Positions 7,341 to 16,246 of a stretch of DNA of 64,000 bases are shown here, one piece after another (positions within the stretch are counted from its first letter, which is position 1; each line of letters begins with the position of its first letter). Source of the stretch: Rhodoplanes serenus (GTDB lineage Bacteria > Pseudomonadota > Alphaproteobacteria > Rhizobiales > Xanthobacteraceae); NCBI GenBank assembly GCA_945861855.1, contig CAMAWG010000006.1, positions 1 to 64,000 of the forward strand, read 5' to 3'. Below the pieces are notes generated by a model, which ran no database searches, was not told the origin of the DNA, and worked only from the letters and a program-made list of their open reading frames with translations. A program made the translations under genes and the position numbers.

Positions 7341-8804
7341 ATGCCGTTGCGTACGGGTGCGGAATATCTGGCCTCGCTGAACGACGGGCGGCAGGTGTTC
7401 CTCGACGGCGAACGTGTTGCCGACGTCAGCAAGCACAAGGCGTTCCGCGAGGCCGCTCGCTCGGTCGCGCGGCTCTACGACATCGCCGCCGCGCCGGACA
7501 ATCGCGAACTGATGACGTTCACCTCGCCCAAGACCGGGCAGCCGGTGTTGCGCGCGTTCCAGATCCCGAAGACCCACGCCGATCTGCGCCAGCGACGGTT
7601 GTTCTCCGAAAAGTGGGCGGAGGCGACGTTCGGCCTGATGGGCCGCACGCCCGACCATGTCGCGGGCTTCTTCTGCGGCTACGCCGGCGTGCCGGAGGTG
7701 TTCGCCAAGGGCGGCCAGAGGTTCGCCGACAACGTCGTGGCGTTCTACGAAAAGATGCGCGACGAGCATCTCTACGTCAGCTACGCGATCGTGCCTCCGC
7801 AGATCGACCGCAGCAAGCCGGCGCACAAGCAGAGCGATCCGGCGCTTTACGCCGGCGTGGTGGAGGAGCGCGGCGACGGCATCGTGATCTCGGGCGCCCA
7901 GCAACTCGCAACCGGCGGCGTGCTGTCCGATTGGTTGCACCTGAGCTGCATCCATCCCCTGCAGCCGGGCGACGAGAACTACGCCAACTGCCTCGCTGTG
8001 CCGATCAATGCGCCCGGCCTCAAGCTTTATCCGCGCCGGCCGTTTGCGCTCCGCGCGGACAATGCCTTTGACTATCCTCTGTCGAGCCGGTTCGACGAGT
8101 CCGACAGCTATGTCGTGTTCGACAAGGTGTTCGTGCCCTGGGAGCATGTCTTCATCTATCGCAACGTCGAGGTCAGCCGCGACCAGTGGTGGAAGACGAC
8201 GGCGCACACGCTCGGCAACCATCAGGCGCAGGTGCGCTACGTCGTCAAGCTGCGCTTCCTGGCTGGCCTCGCTCAGCGCATGAACGAGATGACCGGCAAC
8301 GTCGCGGCGCCGCCGGTGCAGGTCATGATGGGCGAACTGGCCGCGCTGGCCTCGATCTACGAGGGCATGCTGCTGGCGCACGAGACCGTGTCGCAGATCA
8401 AGGACGGTGTGCTGTGGCCGTCTGCGCTGACGCTCTATTCGGCCATGGCGATGCAGTCGGAGCTCAACGGCCGCATGCTGGAGATCGTCCGCGAACTCGC
8501 CGGCGGGGCGTTCATCACGCTGCCGTCGTCGCTCGCCGACCTGGAAAGCCCGCAGACCGTGGCCGATGTCGAGCGCTACATGCGCTCAGCCTCGACCGAC
8601 GCCCGGAGCAAGGTCGCGCTGATGCGGCTTCTGTGGGACTTCCTCGGCTCGGAGTTCGGCGCGCGTCACCAGCAATACGAGAAGTTCTACGGCGGGGCGT
8701 CGTTCCTGGTGAAGCAGAACGTCTACCGGAACTTCGACTGGAAGCGCGCCGGCGCGCTGGTCGATGCGGCGCTTGCCCTGCCGCCGCTCGGCGCAGCGGA
8801 CTGA
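7341..8804 (+). CDS. 4-hydroxyphenylacetate 3-monooxygenase-type flavin hydroxylase (HpaB family)
   Basis: This 487-residue protein has the full length of HpaB/PvcC-type oxygenases, which use FADH2 from a separate reductase to ortho-hydroxylate phenols. The acyl-CoA-dehydrogenase-like fold is recognised from VFDKVFVPWEHVFIYR (about 254-269) and the C-terminal RELAGGAFITLPSSLADL (about 385-402). An alternative is a 4-hydroxybutyryl-CoA dehydratase relative, but its Fe-S ligand cysteines are absent. No HpaC-type reductase is seen in the window. The gene starts 48 bases downstream of the MarR operator, so it is probably repressed by MarR and induced by its substrate. Confidence 0.88.
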   Translation: MPLRTGAEYLASLNDGRQVFLDGERVADVSKHKAFREAARSVARLYDIAAAPDNRELMTFTSPKTGQPVLRAFQIPKTHADLRQRRLFSEKWAEATFGLMGRTPDHVAGFFCGYAGVPEVFAKGGQRFADNVVAFYEKMRDEHLYVSYAIVPPQIDRSKPAHKQSDPALYAGVVEERGDGIVISGAQQLATGGVLSDWLHLSCIHPLQPGDENYANCLAVPINAPGLKLYPRRPFALRADNAFDYPLSSRFDESDSYVVFDKVFVPWEHVFIYRNVEVSRDQWWKTTAHTLGNHQAQVRYVVKLRFLAGLAQRMNEMTGNVAAPPVQVMMGELAALASIYEGMLLAHETVSQIKDGVLWPSALTLYSAMAMQSELNGRMLEIVRELAGGAFITLPSSLADLESPQTVADVERYMRSASTDARSKVALMRLLWDFLGSEFGARHQQYEKFYGGASFLVKQNVYRNFDWKRAGALVDAALALPPLGAAD

Positions 8805-8808
8805 CGGT

Positions 8809-10341
8809 TCAGACGCTCTTCGGCTTCTCCAGCCCGAGTTCATCCCAGCGCGCCATCGCCGCGTCGATGTCCTTCTGCTCCGGCCAGACCTTGGGCGGGA
8901 AGCGGGCGCCGCCGAGCTCGGGATCGGGGTCGTAGTCGAGGTTCATGGTGGCGTCGATCAGCACCCGATTCCACTTGCCGGTGCCGAACAGCGCCGGATT
9001 GCGGTCGCGCTTGCGGGTCGAGGGATCGAGCCCGGCGCCGAACGTGTCTGGCATGATAATGACGTCGTTCTCGCCCGCGTTGACGCGATGCGCGATGGCC
9101 CAGTCGACGGCTGCGTAATCGTGGATGTCGATGTCGTCGTCGACCACCGTGATGTGCTTGTAGCGCACATGCGCGGCCGACGAGCCCCAGATCGCGTTGG
9201 CCGCCTGCTTGGCCTGGTTGCGGTAGGACGACTTCATCCGGATCAAAAGGTTGATGCCGGTCTGCACCGGCGGGCACCACACGTCGGTGATGCCCGGCAC
9301 GCCGGCCCGGTCGAGCACGTTCCACGCGGTCGAGGCCCGCATGATCGACGAGCAGATGCCGTTCTCGGAGAACGAGCCCGGCAGCGAGCCTTCGATGGCG
9401 CCGCGCAGGATCGGATTGTTGCGGTGGGTGATGGCGGTGACGCGGATGGTCGGCTTCGGGCTCTTGTCGCCGGCGACGTAGCCGGTGAACTCGGCGAACG
9501 GCCCTTCCACGTCCCACTTCGCGGGGTCGAGCTGGAGATAGCCTTCGATCACGATCTCGGAGGTGGCTGGCACGTAAAGATCGACCGTCTCGCATTTGAC
9601 CAGGTCGACCGGCGCGCCGCGAATGGCGCCCATCACATCGTACTCGCAGACGCCCTTCGGGATCGGCGAGCCGCCGGTGAAGCCCAGCGATGGCTCCCAG
9701 CCGATCGCGACTGCAATGGGCATCTCCGATGAGCCGCCGTTCTGCCAGGCGGTGACATGGTGGCCGATGTGCTGCGCCCGCCACATCAGGATCGGGATTC
9801 GGTCCTTGGCCGACACCATGCCGCGGTAGATGCCGACGTTCATCACGCCGCTCTCGGGGTCCTTGGTGACGACGCCGCCGTAGGTGAGCAGGTAGCGGCC
9901 GCCATCGACCCGGTTCCACTGCGGCACGGGAAACTCGTAGAGGTCCACGTCCTTGCCGGTGACGATGTTCTCCTTGCAGGGGCCTTCCTTGACGATGCGC
10001 GGCGGGACGCGCCCTTCCGTGATGGTGCGGCCGATCTTGACCAGCTCGCGTGGATGGGTGTCCGGCGGCAGGCCCATCATCATGGCGACGCGGCGATAGC
10101 TGCCGAGGCCGCCGACGAACACCGAGCCGCAGCGGGTGTTGTTCCTGTTGTAGTCCTTGATGTTGCCGAACAGCATCGCCGGGCCGGTGCCCGGGCCCTG
10201 CGCGATACGCGTGACGGTGCCGAGCTCGACGTTCCAGTCGACCTCGGAATCGATCTCGCGCATTTCGCCGGCCGACTTCAGCGCCTTCATCCAGTTGCGC
10301 ATATCGCCGAAGGCGACGGGTTTGCGTTCGGTGGTCATCAT
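8809..10341 (-). CDS. UbiD-family prenylated-FMN decarboxylase
   Basis: This 510-residue protein is a UbiD/Fdc-type enzyme, which reversibly decarboxylates aromatic or unsaturated acids using prenylated FMN. Arg173 (GIYRG), Glu279 and Glu284 (VEGPFAEFTGY) match the Arg-Glu-Glu catalytic set of the family, so it should be active. The cofactor must come from a UbiX prenyltransferase, not present in the window. It is the last gene of the 20-kb minus-strand cluster and overlaps the upstream 2Fe-2S gene by 4 bases. It runs convergent with the HpaB-type gene, 4 bases apart. It may remove a ring carboxyl group after or before hydroxylation. Confidence 0.92.
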   Translation of the reverse strand: MMTTERKPVAFGDMRNWMKALKSAGEMREIDSEVDWNVELGTVTRIAQGPGTGPAMLFGNIKDYNRNNTRCGSVFVGGLGSYRRVAMMMGLPPDTHPRELVKIGRTITEGRVPPRIVKEGPCKENIVTGKDVDLYEFPVPQWNRVDGGRYLLTYGGVVTKDPESGVMNVGIYRGMVSAKDRIPILMWRAQHIGHHVTAWQNGGSSEMPIAVAIGWEPSLGFTGGSPIPKGVCEYDVMGAIRGAPVDLVKCETVDLYVPATSEIVIEGYLQLDPAKWDVEGPFAEFTGYVAGDKSPKPTIRVTAITHRNNPILRGAIEGSLPGSFSENGICSSIMRASTAWNVLDRAGVPGITDVWCPPVQTGINLLIRMKSSYRNQAKQAANAIWGSSAAHVRYKHITVVDDDIDIHDYAAVDWAIAHRVNAGENDVIIMPDTFGAGLDPSTRKRDRNPALFGTGKWNRVLIDATMNLDYDPDPELGGARFPPKVWPEQKDIDAAMARWDELGLEKPKSV

Positions 10342-10682
10342 TTCTCCTTTACGGCAAAGCGTTCGGCGGGCGGCGCGATTTCGGTGACGAGGTCGCGCAC
10401 CAGCTTCTTGTTGGGCAACGGCGCAACCTGCATCTCGCGCGGCTCAAGCCGCGCGGTGCAGGCATAGACCGTCTCGCCGTCCAGTTCCATCATGCAGTCC
10501 TTGCAGGCGTTGGCATTGATGCACGAGAAGCGAATCGCCAGCGAGGGGTCCGTGTTGACGCGAATCCAGCGCAACCCATCGAGCACCGACTGGCCGCGCT
10601 CGAACGGCACGGCATGGGTTTCCCAGCGGCCCTGCGCCTTGGTCTGGCCGCGCCAGATTTTCAGGGTGGCGGTCTCGCTCAT
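10338..10682 (-). CDS. 2Fe-2S protein, N-terminal domain of SdhB/FrdB type
   Basis: This 114-residue protein corresponds to the first domain of succinate dehydrogenase/fumarate reductase iron-sulfur subunits. Cys54, Cys60, Cys63 and Cys75 follow the C-x5-C-x2-C-x11-C pattern of a plant-type 2Fe-2S cluster. The second half of SdhB, with its 4Fe-4S and 3Fe-4S clusters, is absent, and the gene ends naturally with an ATGA overlap into ubiD. Start 10682 (MSETATLKIW) is chosen because the longer frame reads into a palindromic repeat. With the FrdA-like flavoprotein upstream it probably forms a minimal flavoprotein/ferredoxin oxidoreductase acting on a pathway intermediate. Confidence 0.85.
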   Translation of the reverse strand: MSETATLKIWRGQTKAQGRWETHAVPFERGQSVLDGLRWIRVNTDPSLAIRFSCINANACKDCMMELDGETVYACTARLEPREMQVAPLPNKKLVRDLVTEIAPPAERFAVKEK

Positions 10683-10698
10683 GCGGGGCGCCTCTGAT

Positions 10699-10816
10699 CC
10701 CTCCCCCGAAGGGGGAGGGTGGCCGAGCAAAGCGAGGCCGGGTGGGGTCGATTGCTTGCGTCATTGCCCCACCCGGCGCCGCTGACGCGGCGCCACCCTC
10801 CCCCTTCGGGGGAGGG
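10699..10816. repeat. REP-like palindromic repeat, family A
   Basis: A 118-bp element begins with the hairpin CCCTCCCCCGAAGGGGGAGGG and ends with its near-copy CCCTCCCCCTTCGGGGGAGGG. An inner pair, GGGTGGGGT / CCCCACCC, separates the two. It lies between the flavoprotein and 2Fe-2S genes, so it is transcribed within the operon and could act as a processing or attenuation structure. A related element is at 39991-40133. Elements of this look are scattered through rhizobial genomes (established, from memory). Confidence 0.8.
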
Positions 10817-10854
10817 ATGGCTGCGGCACCGATCACGTCCAAACATCATGTCGC

Positions 10855-12555
10855 TCATTGCGCGGCCACCTCCACGGCGGAAGCGGGCGCAGTCGCGATG
10901 TCGAGGTCTTGGCCATGCAGCCGGATCGCCTGGTTGGCGCGCCATTGCGGCAGCATCTCGGGGAAATCCTCGCGCTGATGGGCGCCGCGACTCTCGGTCC
11001 GCAGCAACGCGGCCTGCGTCACGGCGCGGGCGACGGTGAGCATGTTGCGAAGATCGAACCAGTCCAGCCGCTGCATGTCGAAGGAGCCGTTGTCGCCGAA
11101 CGGGCGGTCGCCGACCGCCGTGGCGAGTTCGCCGATCGTCGCCAGCGCGCGGTTGAGCCTGGCCGCCGTGCGCAGCGGCCCCACGTCGTCGGACATGGTG
11201 GCCTGCAGGCGCGTCAGCATCGCGGCGGTGTTGGGCATGTCTTTGGGCGGATCGCTGCGGATCAGATCGACGGTCGCGCGCGCAGCCTTGTCGGGGGGCG
11301 GCACAGCTTTCATCGTTTTCACGCGCGCCGCGGCGGTCCGCCCGGCCTCGCGTCCGAACACCAGCGCCTCGGTGATGGCGTTGCCGGAAAGTCTGTTCGC
11401 GCCGTTCGCCCCGCCAACCGCCTCGCCCGCGACCAGCAGCCCCGGCACCTCGGTCCGCATCCGCACATCGGCGGCGACGCCGCCCATGTGATAATGCGCG
11501 ATGGGTGCTACTTCGACCGGCATCCGGGTGAGATCAATGCCGTTCGCCGCGAGACGGTCGATCACCGGCCCGAAGGCCTCGCGGAGCTTTTCCGCCGGCA
11601 CGTGCTGGAAGCTGAGATACGCGCCGCCGTGCGGTGAGCCGCGGCCACTCTCGACCTCCTTCAGGATGGCATAGGTGCCGACGTCGCGGGTGATGACGTA
11701 TTTGCCGTCCTCCGGCACGCCGTAGCGGTCGGTGAAGTCCTCCATGTCGCGGTTGAGCAGCCGGCCGCCGAGCTTGTAGCGGAACGGGTCCCACATGATC
11801 GGGTCCATGCCGATCAGCCGCGGCGCCAGATGCCCGATCGGGAAGAACTGCACGAACTCCATGTCGATCAGCGGGGCGCCCGCGCGCAGGCACAGCGCAT
11901 AGCCGTCGCCGCCCATGTTGGCCGAGGCGCTGTTGCGGCGGTAGAGCCGCGTCAGCCCGCCGGTGGCGACGACGGTGGCCTTGGCGGAGATCGTGACCGG
12001 TGCGCCCGAGCCGACATGCCAGGCGACCGCGCCCGCGACCTCGCCATCGACCTTGAGCAGATCGACCACGCAGAGATCGCCCGTGCGGGCGATACCCGGC
12101 GTCTTGTGGACGACGCTGCGCAGCGTCTTCGACACCGCGGGTCCGGTGTTGAGGAAATCCACATAGACGCAGCGCGGCCGGTCATGGCCCGGCGCGAAGG
12201 TCGAGGTGATCTTGCCGTCCTTGCGCGCCCAGCCGACACCCCAGGAGTCCATTTCCGTGATGCAGGCCGGGCCTTCTTCGCAAAGAAGCCGCGACAGCGG
12301 TTCGTTGCAGAGCCCGCGGCCGGCGGTGAGCGTGTCCTGGTAGTGATGGCTCCAGTGGTCCGGCGCCTCGGCGCCGAGCGCGACCGCGACCGTCATCTGC
12401 GCCATCACGGTCGCGCCGCCGCGGCCGATCAGGCTCCTATCGATCAGCATCACGCGGCAGCCGGCGCGGGCGGCCTCGATCGCGGCGTACATGCCAGCCG
12501 CGCCGGAGCCGATCACCAGCACATCGGTTTCGATCTGCACGGGCTCGGCGCTCAT
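10855..12555 (-). CDS. FAD-dependent oxidoreductase, FrdA/SdhA-like flavoprotein subunit
   Basis: This 566-residue flavoprotein belongs to the succinate dehydrogenase/fumarate reductase/aspartate oxidase family. The dinucleotide-binding GSGAAG is at 16-21, the substrate-binding HYHMGGV at 354-360, GGANGANRLSGNA at about 381-393, and the C-terminal ESRGAHQREDFP at 521-532. The histidine that covalently holds FAD in SdhA is replaced by Ala48, so FAD should be non-covalent. No membrane anchor or signal is seen. It is followed by a 2Fe-2S protein and UbiD. This combination suggests desaturation or reduction of a cyclic or dicarboxylic intermediate, with electrons passing through the 2Fe-2S partner. 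True succinate dehydrogenase is unlikely because the subunits are incomplete. Confidence 0.87.
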   Translation of the reverse strand: MSAEPVQIETDVLVIGSGAAGMYAAIEAARAGCRVMLIDRSLIGRGGATVMAQMTVAVALGAEAPDHWSHHYQDTLTAGRGLCNEPLSRLLCEEGPACITEMDSWGVGWARKDGKITSTFAPGHDRPRCVYVDFLNTGPAVSKTLRSVVHKTPGIARTGDLCVVDLLKVDGEVAGAVAWHVGSGAPVTISAKATVVATGGLTRLYRRNSASANMGGDGYALCLRAGAPLIDMEFVQFFPIGHLAPRLIGMDPIMWDPFRYKLGGRLLNRDMEDFTDRYGVPEDGKYVITRDVGTYAILKEVESGRGSPHGGAYLSFQHVPAEKLREAFGPVIDRLAANGIDLTRMPVEVAPIAHYHMGGVAADVRMRTEVPGLLVAGEAVGGANGANRLSGNAITEALVFGREAGRTAAARVKTMKAVPPPDKAARATVDLIRSDPPKDMPNTAAMLTRLQATMSDDVGPLRTAARLNRALATIGELATAVGDRPFGDNGSFDMQRLDWFDLRNMLTVARAVTQAALLRTESRGAHQREDFPEMLPQWRANQAIRLHGQDLDIATAPASAVEVAAQ

Positions 12556-12586
12556 GTCTGCACCTAACCCCTCCGGGGTCTCCCGA

Positions 12587-13075
12587 TCAAGCGGTCGCGC
12601 CGGCCTTCCGCTTCTTCGCCGCGAGCTTCACCGCATCCATCACCTCGGGATAGGTGGCGCAGCGGCAGAGGTTGCCGGTGAGATAGTGCCTGATCTGGTC
12701 GTCCGACGGATCGGGGTTTTCGTCGAGCAGTTGCGTCACCATCATGATGAAACCCGGCGTGCAGTAGCCGCACTGGAAGGCGCTGGCCTCGACGAAGGCC
12801 TCCTGCACGGGGCTGAGCTTGTCGCGGGTGTCGAGGCTCTCGACGGTCGTCACCTCGGCGCCGTCGACGAACAGCGCGAGATAGAGGCAGCCGGACACGG
12901 CCTTGCCGTTCACCACGACGGTGCAGCAGCCGCACAGGCCCTGGCCGCAGCTTTCGCGCGCCCCGGTGAGGCCGAAGTGGGTCTGCAGGAGTTCCACCAG
13001 GTTGTGATGCGGCTTGACGTCGGCGGTGACCGGCGCGCCGTTGAGTTTGAAGGTAATGGTTCGTGCCGCGGTCAT
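12587..13075 (-). CDS. Molybdenum hydroxylase small subunit, two 2Fe-2S clusters (CoxS-like)
   Basis: This 162-residue protein carries both 2Fe-2S clusters of xanthine-oxidase-family enzymes. Cys43, Cys48, Cys51 and Cys63 form the plant-type cluster; Cys102, Cys105, Cys137 and Cys139 form the second (QCGYCTPGF and CRCATYPE). It moves electrons from the molybdenum centre to the FAD subunit. ATG 13075 begins one base after the large-subunit stop codon, so the two are translationally linked. The longer upstream frame overlaps the large subunit and is rejected. It completes an L-S-M trimer with the next two genes. Confidence 0.95.
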   Translation of the reverse strand: MTAARTITFKLNGAPVTADVKPHHNLVELLQTHFGLTGARESCGQGLCGCCTVVVNGKAVSGCLYLALFVDGAEVTTVESLDTRDKLSPVQEAFVEASAFQCGYCTPGFIMMVTQLLDENPDPSDDQIRHYLTGNLCRCATYPEVMDAVKLAAKKRKAGATA

Positions 13076-13076
13076 G

Positions 13077-15383
13077 TCACTCGTCCTCCAGCGGCTTGCC
13101 TTGTTTGATTCGCAGGGCGCGATACACCGCCTCGGCATTGAGCGGCATCTCCATCAGCCGGACACCGACCGCGTCGTCGATGGCGTTGGCGATCGCAGGC
13201 CCCACGCAGAACGTCGCGACCTCGCCGACGCCCTTGGCGCCGAACGGCCCGTTGGACTGGTCGTGTTCGACGTAGATATTTTCCATGACGGTCGGAACGT
13301 CGTGGAAGCCCGGGATCTTGTAGTCGGCGAGCGAGGCGTTGGTGACTTGGCCGCCGTCGATGTGCATCTTCTCGAACATGGTGAAGCCGAGATGCATCAG
13401 CGCGGCGCCGGAAATTTGCGTCTCGACGCTCTTCGGGTTGATCGCCTTGCCGCAGTCCACCACGTTGATGAGCTTGGTGATCTTCACGTGCCCGGTCTCG
13501 GTGTCGACCTCGACCTCGGCGCCGGCGCCGGCGACCATCCAGAACGGCGTGACGTTCGGGCTCTGGCCCGTGCCGGGGGCGGGCGGCGTGTAATCCGGTT
13601 TGTAGATGCCGCTGCCGATGACGTTGCCGGCCTGCATGCCGTAGCGCTTCTGAAACAGCTCGGCGATCGGGATGTTGGAGCCCTCCGGCTCGCCGACCTC
13701 CTTGGCCAGCGCTTTGAGCTTGTCGCGGGCGTCCTCCGCCGCGCGTTTCACCGCGTGGCCCATGTGGAACAGCGATCGCGAGCCGAGCGTGCCCATGTCG
13801 TAGGGCGTGACGTCGGTGTCGCGCGGCGTCACCCGGACGGACTCTGCGGGGATGTTGAGAACCTCGCCGACCATCTGCGCCATCGCGGTGTCGGAGCCCT
13901 GGCCCATGTCGACGGTGCCGCAGTAGAGCGTCGCGGAGCCGTCGGCGGAGACGTTGACGATCGCGACCGACGTGGTCGGCGAGATTACCGCCTTGTTGGC
14001 GATGGCAAAGCCGCGGCCGCGCTTGACCGTGCCGCTGCCCTTGTCGAACGGCTGCGACCAGTTCATCCGCTCCAGCACCTTGTCCATCACCGGCTCGACC
14101 GGCGAGTCCTTGAGCATCTGTCCGGTCGCGTGCGGGCGTCCTTCGCGGGCGATGTTCTTGCGGCGGAACTCGACCGGATCCATCTTCAGCGCGCGCGCCA
14201 TCATGTCGGTGTGGCCCTCGTAGGCCCACACGAGTTGCGGGACGCCGAAGCCGCGCAACGCGCCGGCCGGTGTGACGTTGGTGTAGAGCGCGTAGGAATC
14301 GATCCAGACGTTGTCGATGTCGTAGGGACCCGCCGCGGTGAGGCCGGACTTCTGCGTGACGCGCGGGCCGATGTCGGCATAGGCGCCGCCGTTCCAGTAC
14401 ACCTCGCACTTGCGGGCGACGATCCTGCCGTCCTTGTCGACGCCGCTCTTGATGCGGAACGTCGAGGGGTGGCGCGTGATCTGGTAGAACATCTCCTCGA
14501 AGGTGTAGGCGACCTTCACGGGCTTGCGCGCGATCATGGAAAGCGCGAGCGCCAGCGCTTCGAGCTTGATGTAGAGCTTGGAGCCGTAGCCCGAGCCGAG
14601 ATAGGGCACCTTGATCCGCACCTTGTTTTCCGGCCAGCCGAGCAGGCGGGCGATCTCGGTGCGGACGAACGAGGGGCCCTGCGACGAGTCGTACAAGGTG
14701 ACATGGGTGTCCTTGTAGTCGGCGATGCAGGCGAACGGCTCGAACGACAGGTGCAGCACCTTCTGGGTCTTGAACTCGTGCTCGAACTTGTGCTCGGCGG
14801 CGGCGTAGACCTTGTCGAAGTCGCCGCGGCGCAGCCGATAGTCGAGCGCGAGGTTGGTGTCCTTGGCGTTCTTGAGATGCTTGAGATCGGCGAAGGTGCC
14901 GGCCGGCTTGAGCACGTCGTGCACATAGACCTTGGAGGTGAGCGCATCGACTTCGTCATAGACCGCGGGCAATTCCTCGTATTCGGCGGTGATGAGCTGC
15001 ACCGCCTGGTCGGCGATGTGCGGGTCGGTGGCGATCACGGCGGCCACTGGCTCGCCGACGAAGCGGACCTTCTCGTGCGCCAGGATCGGCTGGTCGTGGA
15101 ACGCCGGTCCGTAATAGGGACTGGCCAGCACCTTCATCACGTCGTCGACCGTGACGACATGGAGCACACCCGGCAGCTTTTTCGCCGCGCTGGTGTCGAT
15201 CGATTTGATCTTGCCGTGCGCGACGGTGCTGCGGAACAGCTTGGCATGCACCATGCCCGGAACCTGCATGGTGTGGGTGTATTCGGCGCGGCCGGTGACC
15301 TTGTCGCGGCCTTCGAGGCGCGGCACCGAGCGGCCGACCTGAGAACCGACCTTGGCGCTGCCGGGATTGAGGGTCGTGACCAT
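13077..15383 (-). CDS. Molybdenum hydroxylase large subunit (CoxL/xanthine dehydrogenase family)
   Basis: This 768-residue protein binds the molybdopterin cofactor of xanthine-oxidase-type hydroxylases. GSGYGSK at 263-269 and GALRGFGVPQ at 374-383 are cofactor and substrate-channel motifs, and the general base is Glu721 in GAKGVGE. The CO-dehydrogenase signature AYRCSFR is absent; GALRGFG stands there instead, so CO is not the substrate. Such enzymes hydroxylate N-heterocycles, aromatic CoA thioesters or aldehydes with water as the oxygen source. The start overlaps the FAD-subunit stop by one base. No XdhC- or CoxD-type maturation gene is in the window apart from the CoxG-like protein. Confidence 0.95.
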   Translation of the reverse strand: MVTTLNPGSAKVGSQVGRSVPRLEGRDKVTGRAEYTHTMQVPGMVHAKLFRSTVAHGKIKSIDTSAAKKLPGVLHVVTVDDVMKVLASPYYGPAFHDQPILAHEKVRFVGEPVAAVIATDPHIADQAVQLITAEYEELPAVYDEVDALTSKVYVHDVLKPAGTFADLKHLKNAKDTNLALDYRLRRGDFDKVYAAAEHKFEHEFKTQKVLHLSFEPFACIADYKDTHVTLYDSSQGPSFVRTEIARLLGWPENKVRIKVPYLGSGYGSKLYIKLEALALALSMIARKPVKVAYTFEEMFYQITRHPSTFRIKSGVDKDGRIVARKCEVYWNGGAYADIGPRVTQKSGLTAAGPYDIDNVWIDSYALYTNVTPAGALRGFGVPQLVWAYEGHTDMMARALKMDPVEFRRKNIAREGRPHATGQMLKDSPVEPVMDKVLERMNWSQPFDKGSGTVKRGRGFAIANKAVISPTTSVAIVNVSADGSATLYCGTVDMGQGSDTAMAQMVGEVLNIPAESVRVTPRDTDVTPYDMGTLGSRSLFHMGHAVKRAAEDARDKLKALAKEVGEPEGSNIPIAELFQKRYGMQAGNVIGSGIYKPDYTPPAPGTGQSPNVTPFWMVAGAGAEVEVDTETGHVKITKLINVVDCGKAINPKSVETQISGAALMHLGFTMFEKMHIDGGQVTNASLADYKIPGFHDVPTVMENIYVEHDQSNGPFGAKGVGEVATFCVGPAIANAIDDAVGVRLMEMPLNAEAVYRALRIKQGKPLEDE

Positions 15384-16246
15384 CAGTGCGTTCCTCCACC
15401 CAGGGCTTCGCGAATCGCGCGCCTGACATAGACCTTCATCAATTCACGCTTGTAGGGCACCGAGCCGCGCACGTCGGCGATGAACTCGCAGTCCTGCAGC
15501 GCGGCTTCGCCGGCCTCCCGGAGCAACTTATCGTCGACGGTCTTGCCGTTGAGCACGGCTTCCGCCGATTTCAGCCGTGTCGCCTTGTCGGTTGCGGCGC
15601 TGGCGACGATGCGGGCGGACTTGATCGCCTTGCCGTCGCCCTCGATCACCGCGGCGACGCCGAGCGCCGGCCAGTCGTCGGCCGAGCCGGTGGTGACCTT
15701 GAAGTAGGACGCCTTCTTCGTGCCCTGCGCCGGGACATGAACCTCGGCGATCAGTTCGTTCTTCTCCAGCACGGTCTCGTAGTAGCCGGCGAACAGGTCC
15801 TCGACTGCGAGCTTGCGCTCGCCCTTGGGGCCGATCACCGTCAGCGTCGCGCCGAGCGCCATCAGAACCGGCGGCAGGTCCATGTGCGGGTCGCCGTGGG
15901 CGAGCGCGCCGCCGACGGTCGCGACATTGCGCACGCGGATGTTCGACAGCGTCAGCAGGGTGCGGGTGATGACCGGTGCGTTCTTTCGCACATCCGCGGA
16001 GCGCTCGAGCGCCGACAGCGTCGTCATCGCGCCGATGCGAAGGCCGTCGGCGCCGACACTGACGCCCGAATACTTGCTCTCGATCTTGCGCAGGCTGATG
16101 AGCTTCTCCGGCCGGAACACGCCGGCCTTCATCATCAGCATCAGCGCGGTGCCGCCGGCGATCGGACGGATCGTGGCGTCGTCGGGATCGAGCAGCTTGA
16201 CGGCCGCCGCGAGTGAGGTGGGTTCGGCGAGATCGAAGGGAATCAT
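15383..16246 (-). CDS. Molybdenum hydroxylase FAD subunit (CoxM-like)
   Basis: This 287-residue FAD-binding subunit of the xanthine-oxidase family carries IAGGTALM at 29-36 and NVATVGGALAHGDPH at about 112-126, the two conserved FAD-contact segments. It passes electrons from the small subunit to an external acceptor. Its start codon overlaps the end of the CoxG-like gene by 4 bases and its stop overlaps the large-subunit start by one base. Order M-L-S matches the cox operon layout of alphaproteobacteria. Confidence 0.94.
   Translation of the reverse strand: MIPFDLAEPTSLAAAVKLLDPDDATIRPIAGGTALMLMMKAGVFRPEKLISLRKIESKYSGVSVGADGLRIGAMTTLSALERSADVRKNAPVITRTLLTLSNIRVRNVATVGGALAHGDPHMDLPPVLMALGATLTVIGPKGERKLAVEDLFAGYYETVLEKNELIAEVHVPAQGTKKASYFKVTTGSADDWPALGVAAVIEGDGKAIKSARIVASAATDKATRLKSAEAVLNGKTVDDKLLREAGEAALQDCEFIADVRGSVPYKRELMKVYVRRAIREALGGGTH

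Noticed and set aside
10855-12555. Succinate dehydrogenase/fumarate reductase of respiration
   Set aside because: The covalent-FAD His is absent, the iron-sulfur partner has only the 2Fe-2S domain, and no membrane-anchor subunits are present.
13077-15383. Carbon monoxide dehydrogenase large subunit
   Set aside because: The AYRCSFR active-site loop of CO dehydrogenase is replaced by GALRGFG, as in other molybdenum hydroxylases.
13014-15431. 805-codon plus-strand frame opposite the CoxL gene
   Set aside because: It is the high-GC antisense shadow of the molybdenum-hydroxylase gene; the translation is Asp/Val/His/Arg-rich with no domain.
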